Source: Spirogloea muscicola
Lineage: Eukaryota > Streptophyta > Zygnematophyceae > Spirogloeales > Spirogloeaceae
Assembly: GCA_009602725.1 (NCBI GenBank)
Contig: WELB01000168.1
Span: 261,692-275,404 of the forward strand
Reading direction: 5' to 3'
Length of the DNA: 13,713 bases
The notes beneath the pieces were generated by a model. That model ran no database searches and was not told the DNA's origin. It saw only the letters and a program-made list of their open reading frames with translations. A program made the translations under genes and the position numbers. This document shows positions 9,001 through 13,713 of this stretch, piece by piece; positions within the stretch are counted from its first letter, which is position 1; every line of letters begins with the position of its first letter.

Positions 9001-10517
9001 CCTACTACCTACCCCTGCCAGTACCTAATGAAGTGGATGAAAACTCAGCCCTCCAATTCTACCTTCAGGTCTGACTAGTCTGCGAGTTGGCATGACTTTG
9101 CCACACCACCTTCTGCTTCTTAGGAATATCATGTCAAGGTAATGCTAAGCGTGTGCTCCATCTGGTTGACTTGCAGATCACCCAGGACAGTCCGGCCTTG
9201 AATGTGCTTGGGCAACTTTATGTTCAGACTGCAAAGCAAGCTGCCTTTTACCAGCTGCGCACGATAGAGCAGCTCGGCTATCTCGTCTGGCTCCTCACAA
9301 GGTCTTGGACGCCTGCGTACACGTTCTTGTGATAGCAACAATCAGGCCATAAATTGATGTGGAGGTGAATGACTGCTCCAGCCGTGATCAGAATCTGCTT
9401 GAACGCGTATCTACCTGCGGTGGTCCTTTTGGCAGCAAGGATGGTGGAGTCCACAGCATTCAATTCGTGGTCCAGTCCAGCACAGAGGTGCAGCTCAGAA
9501 CCCTTAGGTCATGCTTGTAGAGCAAGTGTGCTATGGTTGGTGGCATGCTGCGACAAGCTGCCAGAAGTGTGGATGTGCACAACTGAGGCTGAGGACAAGG
9601 GAGCTGCTGGCACAGTCTGTTGCTCTGGTTTGGGACTTTCATCAGCAATGGTGTGCTACGGCAGGATCCAGCTGTGCTCGAGCAGCGAGTGGAGGCCTTC
9701 TTGGAGTCCCAGGAGAAGGCCCTTGTGGCCATGTCATCTGAGGACTTCATGGTCAGAAGCTTGTGCCTTTGGCTGGATGTTGTCTCTGTTGGGGCAGGCA
9801 ATCTAGGCTTCTAGGCTATTCACAATGACAGTCAACCTTTCCCTGACTGTGCTCTTGGAAAAACGAATCCTCCTAGACCAATGTGAGCGCACTGATAGCA
9901 CTCAAGGAGGAAAAGTACAAGAATCTATTTGAGGAGAGCAACTTCTTCTGGGGGGAAATTGATGATGGCACCTTGCACTTCGACCGCGTCAATGTGGAGG
10001 TCTGCTTCCCCGCCTCACTTTGACTGTGGTTGCAGTGGAGACTCTTTCACTGCCTTCGCAGCCACGCTGGTCAAATTCGAAGTCGTCCCTCTAGATGCTT
10101 TGACACTTAAGCCAAGAAAGAGGCTGGCTGCTGCATAATGCTGGACGAGCCTCCAGTTGGGGGCCTCTCACAACCTGGATGCTTGCCCTTGACTGCTGCA
10201 TGCAGGTGGCTGCTCTGAGGAAGCTGCGGCAGGAGGACCTCCTTGGCTTCTACTGTGAACGCATTAAGAAAGGTGGACCCCAGCGCCGCAAGCTCAGCGT
10301 GCAAGTGTTGGGCAGCAGCTGCCGCTGCAATGGCCCCAACCAAACAACGCAAGCTCCTGGTGCCCGTAGCGAGGGCGAGAATATCAGCAAGGTTCACAGT
10401 GCCAGCAACGGCTATGCCAAGGAATCCCAGGAAGGAGAGCTAGTGAAGGACTTGAACGCCTTCAAGCGCAGCCAGTCGCTGTACCCCTCCCTCAAGGGCA
10501 GGCTTGCAGGCCTTTGA
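2803..10517 (+). CDS. Insulin-degrading enzyme-like zinc metallopeptidase (M16A insulysin), 26 exons, complete
   Basis: It encodes an M16A insulysin, a zinc peptidase whose two halves close into a chamber that cleaves small peptides. Exons: 2803-3168, 3393-3468, 3782-3849, 4136-4227, 4383-4456, 4609-4652, 4827-4878, 5081-5203, 5408-5520, 5620-5782, 5948-6040, 6265-6350, 6502-6588, 6709-6812, 7118-7220, 7415-7510, 7670-7859, 7987-8048, 8241-8345, 8499-8700, 8860-9068, 9177-9301, 9436-9487, 9665-9751, 9877-9999, 10206-10517 (TGA). Joined they give 1068 residues with no stop, matching the family co-linearly. HFLEH is residues 145-149 and the third zinc ligand is E226, giving HxxEH-X76-[15 protein letters not shown] (from exon 1), [26 protein letters not shown] and LRTIEQLGY are hallmarks. 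Donors are GT except one GC; acceptors are AG. The start is uncertain: ATG 2803 adds a hydrophobic N-terminus, while ATG 3052 gives 985 residues, nearer the usual ~970-1020. Splice sites were placed by eye. The product looks functional. Confidence 0.93.
3393..4652 (+). other. Catalytic module of the IDE-like gene (exons 2-6)
   Basis: Exons 2-6 encode residues 123-240, with the active site. H145 and H149 (HFLEH) and E226 (in NAVDSEH) are the zinc ligands and E148 the general base, by analogy with human IDE H108, H112, E189 and E111. Between them are the conserved [32 protein letters not shown] and [12 protein letters not shown]. The codon for E148 is split g|ag between 3468 and 3782, and that for E226 is split g|aa between 4456 and 4609. 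Plant IDEs also have Leu in HFLEH; metazoan IDE has Cys there. Confidence 0.92.
4879..5080 (+). other. Intron 7, a GC-AG intron
   Basis: The exon 7/8 junction must join GGC-ACA-G to GC-AAC-CTA to make the conserved GTGNLETL. That places the donor at CAG|GCAAGC (GC at 4879-4880) and the acceptor at TGTGCAG|GC (AG at 5079-5080). No nearby GT keeps both the frame and the conserved residues. GCAAG after CAG is the known strong context for GC donors of the major (U2) spliceosome. All the other 24 introns in this gene use GT. Confidence 0.82.
5620..6588 (+). other. Second M16 half-domain of the IDE-like N-lobe (exons 10-13)
   Basis: These exons encode about residues 337-479. They begin [19 protein letters not shown], followed by [17 protein letters not shown]. 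In human IDE the latter region forms the exosite that binds the N-terminus of the substrate. Next comes [17 protein letters not shown], then [12 protein letters not shown] and [17 protein letters not shown]. Lengths between the conserved blocks equal those in the plant homologues, for example across the exon 11/12 junction ([14 protein letters not shown]), so no exon appears to be missing. This domain has no zinc site, as in all family members. Confidence 0.85.
7308..7403 (+). repeat. Decayed tandem copy of exon 16 inside intron 15
   Basis: Bases 7308-7403 align with 7404-7500, which covers acceptor and most of exon 16. Both contain CCTA, one differing base, then GCACAGGAGCCAAGCA. Both also share AAGGA-AGCTA-like words and TCCCTACTGACTTCAC. 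The offset is 96 bases at the 5' side and 97 at the 3' side, so the upstream copy has lost one base. It retains an acceptor-like CACAG before GAGCCAAGC, but its frame no longer encodes [15 protein letters not shown]. It reaches an in-frame TAG at 7406-7408. If spliced in, it would end the protein about 30 codons after exon 15. Confidence 0.75.
7670..9068 (+). other. Third M16 domain of the IDE-like protein, C-lobe (exons 17-21)
   Basis: These exons encode about residues 581-836. Conserved blocks in order are [133 protein letters not shown] and [14 protein letters not shown]. The preceding [16 protein letters not shown] (exon 16) is the linker between the two lobes. Exon 17 is taken from ATG 7670, after the pyrimidine-rich ...CCCCTATTTTTGCAAGGACCACAG. 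An AG at 7632 would give the wrong frame. Exon 20 uses a less common TAG acceptor (8496-8498), the only choice that yields [11 protein letters not shown]. Confidence 0.85.
9177..9301 (+). other. Exon 22, substrate-anchoring R/Y motif of the IDE-like protein
   Basis: It encodes residues 837-878 and includes [21 protein letters not shown]864 and Y871 of the long form correspond to human IDE R824 and Y831, which reach into the N-lobe active site and hold the substrate backbone. Together with HFLEH and E226 this supports an active enzyme and argues against a decayed copy. Confidence 0.88.
10206..10517 (+). other. Exon 26, C-terminal end of the IDE-like protein
   Basis: It encodes residues 966-1068: [20 protein letters not shown], then [12 protein letters not shown]. 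Next is a ~45-residue low-complexity hydrophilic linker rich in Ser, Glu, Asn and Gly, and finally [16 protein letters not shown] before the stop. The last block matches the conserved IDE terminus (an x-F-K-R-x-x-x-L-x-P-x-x-K pattern). The final tripeptide is AGL, not an SKL-type peroxisomal signal, unlike some plant and animal IDE homologues. Confidence 0.88.
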
Positions 10518-10649
10518 GCTGAGGATCATGGGGGGCTTGCAAGTCGAGCTCATCATGCCCGCCAAACAGCGCACCAGGATTTCAATAAGAATCAAGACAG
10601 AAATATGTTTCAACGTCGAGGTATGACCATCCAGGCCTCGGACGCCCGG
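10518..10649 (+). other. 3' flank of the IDE-like gene
   Basis: This short stretch lies between the peptidase stop codon and the tail of a minus-strand LINE fragment. I see no AATAAA, and no TGTAA of the kind used by many green algae, so the poly(A) site cannot be placed. The transcript may run into the LINE remnant at 10650. Confidence 0.4.
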
Positions 10650-11452
10650 CGTGGGAAGGAGGGAATGAGTGTATCTTGAGAGATGGAGGGCCTGTGTGGC
10701 CAAGTAAAAAGGCAAGCACATTGACAATTGTATGTCACCTGCTGCTAAGCTGACCCGCTTGGTAACTACAAGTCAGCACATAGAGGTCGCTAAGTGATGC
10801 CTGAATACCGGACGGCAACCGACAAGCTCTTGAGCTACCAGCTAAGGCTCGACCAGCTTTCTGATGCAATGCATGAGCCTGAGCTCGCTGCAGACAAGCT
10901 GACACTCGACGACGCAAGAATGACAAGTAGGCTGCCGGCATGCCCATCTGAGCTGGAAGCATATCCTCACGTCGAGCAAATCCCAAACTTGCAATATTCT
11001 CCAGTAAGGTGTGGAAGCGAGGGCCCATGCAGCTGAAAGTGTCGATTGCCGCAGGGAGGAGGTGATCGCTACGGGGGTAGTCAGAGTAGTGTCGGAGCTT
11101 TCTCTGCTCAGCACCTCCACCGCGCGGCCAGCAATGTGCGTCGAAGCGGAACTCTTGTATGCCTCCGCCACCACCACATCAACCAAGGCTCGTGGGCCTC
11201 CGCCAAGTTGTACACTCACAATTTCCAGGGTGCGACGTGATGGCGTCCCTGGGAATCCGTGGTGATGGGCGCTACATTGCTTACTTCCACAATGGCGCGG
11301 TAGCCGGCGTCGCGCATCAGGCCCGCCAGGGCGTCCCGCAGGAGATTGTGGACGCCCACCACCTCAGGGCCTGTGGGACACCGCAGCATGTGGGTGGCAA
11401 GGTCTCCGCCTTCCGCATGGAAGCCGCACTCACACTGAGTTACTCAAATTAG
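10650..11452 (-). mobile_element. LINE-like retrotransposon C-terminal region, minus strand, frameshifted
   Basis: Reading leftward from 11440, the first segment has a zinc-knuckle-like CECGF...DLATHMLRCP, then VHNLLRDALAGLMRDAGY (roughly CxCG-x8-D-x-x-THxLxCP-x9-HN), and ends at a stop at 11218-11216. A shifted frame continues from ~11235 with SRRTLEIVSVQ, then RALVDVVVAEAYKSS and STHIAGRA. A third frame carries RKLRHYSDYPRSDHLLP, AAIDTFSCMGPRFHTLLENI, RRRVSACLQRAQAHALHQ and SLSDLYVLTCSY. The order CxCG/HxxxC, RHN-like, RRPD-like, DVVV, AEQRK, DTFG and RLSxxLQR is that of the end of non-LTR reverse transcriptases, from memory of the family. At least two frameshifts make it a pseudogene. The usual TAC-stop has become TAC-CAA, so the frame runs 8 codons further to TGA at ~10735. 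Confidence 0.75.
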
Positions 11453-11760
11453 GCAGGTCGGGGGCAGGCCTAGGCACAGCTGCAATATACTCCAGTAAGA
11501 CATGGAAGCGAGGACCATTGCAGCCGAATGTGTCAAATGCCGCCGGTAGGAGGGATGAAAGTGGTAGCTCGCCAGGGCCGAGCACAGCACCGTCACCTAG
11601 TGAGCTTCCTAGAGGCAGTGCCCGTTGCAAGCACATGGTAGTTGGGTGCACTGCGAGAGTGCAGGCACCGGTGCATGATGCAAGCACAAGACCTTGGCAG
11701 GAAGTGTCACAAACGGTACAGCTCTTCCTGACAAGATGCTCAGGAGTGGGAGGGGTCACT
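11453..11760 (-). mobile_element. Second, partial LINE-like fragment in the same orientation
   Basis: On the minus strand, bases ~11555-11480 encode LLPAAFDTFGCNGPRFHVLL, followed by EYIAA. This is homologous to the AAIDTFSCMGPRFHTLLENI block of the fragment at 10735-11095. It runs directly into the CECGF segment of that neighbour at 11440, which in element order should come earlier. So two separate pieces are joined here, not one colinear copy. Upstream, HPTTMCLQRALPLGSSLG may correspond to the DVVVTxPT region. The reading frame is broken between these blocks. No conserved tail follows before the junction. Confidence 0.58.
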
Positions 11761-12124
11761 GCAGCTGCAATCGGCAGCAGCGGTGTTGGAGGAACGGAAG
11801 TTTGGCAGTAATGGCCACAGGGTAGCAGAGCAGGTTGTGTTTGGGTGAGCGAGGAGAGCCAATCCCCGAGGAGCAGGCCCGCCGCTCGCTCTCAAGTGTG
11901 CGCTGCGCAGGTGGCGCGCGGGCCAGGCTCCTGCACCGCCTGACTGGGTGGCACTATCCTGCGGCCGCCTCTGCCACCAGCAGCTGTGCAGTAGGAAGGA
12001 GTAGCATGTGATATAACAGCAAGCGATAAACGCCGTTGCCAGGCGTGTGGAGTGATGGGGGAAGCAGCTCGACCACAGGGGGCGAGGGCTGGGAGAAGCC
12101 TGCCCACAGGATTGAGCTCTTGCA
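11761..12124. other. Unassigned G+C-rich stretch between LINE fragments
   Basis: No gene is supported. Minus-strand open frames are long because of base composition and show no family motif. A weak resemblance of ~11885-11935 (minus) to the LINE RSQALALHQ region was not convincing. Confidence 0.45.
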
Positions 12125-12130
12125 AAGAGA

Positions 12131-12223
12131 GAAGGCGCGCGGGGCGCATGGAATGAAATGGAGGCCAATTCAAGCCGCTTCTTTTTTCAATTCAAGCCGA
12201 CACATTGTTCAGGCAAAGTCTAG
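12131..12223 (-). repeat. LINE 3'UTR repeat block R3 with internal 22-base tandem duplication
   Basis: Read on the minus strand this is a third copy of block R1/R2: TTTGCCTGAACAATGTGTCGG, GGCTTGAATTGGCCTCC, CATGCGCCCCGCGCGCCTTC. It differs by a tandem duplication: CAATTCAAGCCG occurs at 12166-12177 and again at 12188-12199 on the plus strand. No RGY-stop reading frame precedes it directly, so it is a detached or tandemly repeated tail. Confidence 0.65.
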
Positions 12224-12375
12224 GGCAAACTAAACAGGGCTGCAAAGGGGGCGAAGCGTGAACGGAAGAGAGTGAACGAGGTCCAGAGACGCCCAAATGC
12301 ACGTGGAGACCACTGACGGTGCCTGCGCAGCAATTCCCAGCCAGCGGCCGCAAGTCGGAGCAATAGCAGCCGGGT

Positions 12376-12443
12376 GGGAAGGCGCGCGGAGCGCATGAAC
12401 CAGAAGGGAGGCCAGCTCAAGCCGATACATTGTCTAGGCAGAA
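12376..12443 (-). repeat. LINE 3'UTR repeat block R2
   Basis: The minus strand reads TCTGCCTAGACAATGTATCGG, GGCTTGAGCTGGCCTCCCTT, CATGCGCTCCGCGCGCCTTC, matching bases 227-295. It lies about 140 bases downstream of the TGA of the minus-strand reading frame ending at 12582. R1 lies 65 bases downstream of its own stop, so the unit is a conserved 3'UTR with a variable spacer. Confidence 0.68.
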
Positions 12444-12581
12444 TCTGGTGCAGGATAAACAAGCTACAGACAGCAGGGAAGAAGAAAGCGGCTGCTGATA
12501 TTAAAGAATCGGCTGTAGACTGCCAGCCAGATGCATACAGGTGTTCATGACGGAACCAAAGGCTAGGCAGACAGGGCGCCC

Positions 12582-13100
12582 TCAATACCCCCGTGTCAGC
12601 AGTAGGAAGTCAGATGAGCTGAGGGGAGGAAGAGCAACCCCACTGCGCAGACCAGAGGCTGCTGCAAGGGCGCGACCAGCCCGGCGATGCAAAGCAATTG
12701 CCTGGGACCGCTGTAGGCACATGGACAGACGCATCCGGTAGCAGGACACAAGACCCACAGGCACCGAGCCACCGGGAAGGGCTGCACTCTGTTACCGGCG
12801 CCGCTGGTCAGCTTGAGAGCCCAGCAGCGAAAGTAACGAGGAGCACCGACCCCCGTAACACCCATGGATGTCCATGGCCAGGGGGTAAAAGGTATCACCC
12901 GCCGGGTGGTCCTTGTACTTGCTCAACTTCTTCTGTTCGGCCACCTTCACGGCATAGCCGGTCTCAGAAGTAACGGGGCCCTTCGTCCGGAAGCTGTCGG
13001 TTAGGACGACGTCCAGAAAAGGGAGGAGGTCGCCCCGCCTAGAGCCGGAAGCAGTGGGAATGAAAAGTCGGTTTCGAGACACCCGGGCTGGCAGCATTGA
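12582..13100 (-). mobile_element. LINE-like C-terminal coding region, minus strand, one in-frame stop
   Basis: Read leftward from 13097 in one frame: GSRRGDLLPFLDVVLTDSF, then VAEQKKLSKYKDH, then GDTFYPLAMDIHGCYG and LLSLLGSQADQRRR. A TAA follows at 12794-12792. The same frame then continues through CYRMRLSMCLQRSQAIALHR and RAGRALAAASG to SSDFLLLTRGY and TGA at 12584-12582. This is the best-preserved stretch of the family here and shows that the RRxD/DVV, AEQKK and LQRSQA blocks belong to one protein. A single substitution could account for the internal stop. The 5' side is cut at ~13100, next to stem-loop SL-g, so the catalytic reverse transcriptase domain is missing. It is a different subfamily from the 10735 copy. 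Confidence 0.74.
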
Positions 13101-13133
13101 AGGCTGCCTGCTCCCGTCAGTGGAGGCGGGACA

Positions 13134-13146
13134 GAAGAAGAAGAAG
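13134..13146 (+). repeat. Short GAA microsatellite
   Basis: This is a (GAA)4-like run next to the 5' truncation of the LINE fragment. It is minor and without a known role. Confidence 0.7.
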
Positions 13147-13159
13147 TGGCACTCCCAAT

Positions 13160-13216
13160 GGGGGCAAGGGCTGCGAAATGCCAGCCCAAAAAGAATTCAC
13201 AAAGGTTCAGAGGGGC
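13160..13216 (-). repeat. Stem-loop repeat copy SL-g
   Basis: GGGCTG (13168-13173) pairs with CAGCCC (13182-13187). The following CAAAAAGAATTCACAAAGG matches CAAAAAAAGTATTAACAAAGG after the hairpin at 1811-1829, and GAGGGGCCTAAG...GCAGCTAC parallels the sequence at 1855-1890. So the similarity extends ~60-80 bases beyond the stem. It probably marks the 3' tail of a further minus-strand LINE copy whose coding part lay to the right. Confidence 0.6.
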
Positions 13217-13599
13217 CTAAGAGCGGTGAGCAGCTACAAAGGGGCCTGAGGATGCAATGGTAAAACAGGGGGAGGATGGATCACTCAATAAGTACGAGTG
13301 AGGAGCCTCAGATCCGACAGACTAGCTGCCGGGACAGAAGCCCGTCTGGCAAGCGGGTGCAAGTGATGAAGCCAAGGAGCCCCAGAAGGGCCGTGGATGG
13401 GGACGGACGGCAGTCGTCGCCGTGCATCGGGAAGGAAAGAAGAGGGGGTGGGGTATCCCTGCACCCGTGCCTGGGCACAGGGGCTGGGGTAGCACCGCCC
13501 GAGTCAGCAGGAGGATACTGGCAGCGTGGTGGACAGTGACCAAGAGACGGCGCGCGGTGCGCTTGGCGTGGAAAGCCTGGAAAGCATGACAGTCGAGTC
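13217..13599. other. Unassigned stretch
   Basis: I see no supported gene, RNA or repeat. Open frames on both strands are low in conserved features. Confidence 0.45.
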
Positions 13600-13713
13600 G
13601 GGGGCGTCACCCACGTGGGGGCCGGGGTGGGGCCCGCCTCGCCGCGCCCCGGGATTGTGGATGTGCGCCAGTCCGACGTGGCGGGGGGCCCCCCGCCCCG
13701 TGGTCCCCCCCCC
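13600..13713. other. Extremely G+C-rich, homopolymer-laden end
   Basis: There are runs of G and C (GGGGGCC, GGCCCCCC, and a terminal run of nine or more C) with CACGTG at ~13612. Such sequence often coincides with assembly edges or poor base quality. No reading frame can be trusted here. Confidence 0.6.

Noticed and set aside
11880-11940. Another copy of the LINE RSQALALHQ segment on the minus strand
   Set aside because: The similarity is confined to a few GC-rich words and no frame gives the motif with the expected flanks.
13217-13713. Open frames at the right end as genes
   Set aside because: High G+C makes long random frames. There are no motifs, no splice structure and no similarity to other parts of the window.
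1-13713. CRISPR array, bacterial operon, tRNA or rRNA genes
   Set aside because: There are no regularly spaced direct repeats and no ribosome-binding-site/operon organisation, and I recognised no tRNA or rRNA core sequences. The intron-rich gene shows a eukaryotic nuclear source.

Overview
The window looks like nuclear DNA from a eukaryote, most likely a green alga. The only host gene I recognise is split into 26 short exons by 25 small spliceosomal introns of about 100-310 bases, many ending in TGCAG. Its protein matches plant/algal-type insulin-degrading enzyme more closely than bacterial pitrilysin. The lineage is inferred from protein flavour and gene architecture only; no rRNA or organelle marker is present.

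Layout. Bases 1-2550 are a graveyard of retrotransposon ends. I see several copies of the last ~50 codons of a non-LTR (LINE-like) reverse transcriptase polyprotein, in both orientations, with pieces of its 3' untranslated region and a recurring short GC-rich stem-loop. Bases 2551-2802 are the presumed 5' flank of the host gene. Bases 2803-10517 (+) hold a complete M16A metallopeptidase of the insulysin/insulin-degrading enzyme (IDE) family. It has 1068 codons from the upstream ATG, or 985 from an alternative ATG at 3052. All 26 exons join in frame without a stop. The HxxEH zinc motif, the third zinc ligand exactly 76 residues further on, and the C-terminal Arg/Tyr substrate-anchoring pair are all present. 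Bases 10518-10650 are its 3' flank. Bases 10650-13200 are again retrotransposon debris, now mostly on the minus strand, with frameshifts and stops. From about 13216 to the end I see no gene; the last ~110 bases are extremely G+C-rich.

The host gene should make one large two-halved zinc peptidase that degrades small peptides, such as unfolded peptides or cleaved targeting peptides. The flanking LINE fragments have no functional link to it. They do form inverted pairs around it, with the ends at ~2423-2550 (+) and ~10650-11452 (-) both pointing their 3' tails at the gene.

The points most worth a second look are: a decayed tandem copy of exon 16 just upstream of the working one; a GC-AG intron; both catalytic-site glutamate codons being interrupted by phase-1 introns; and a multi-copy LINE tail family with a conserved 3' stem-loop. 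All splice sites were called by eye from reading frame and family conservation. No transcript data were available.
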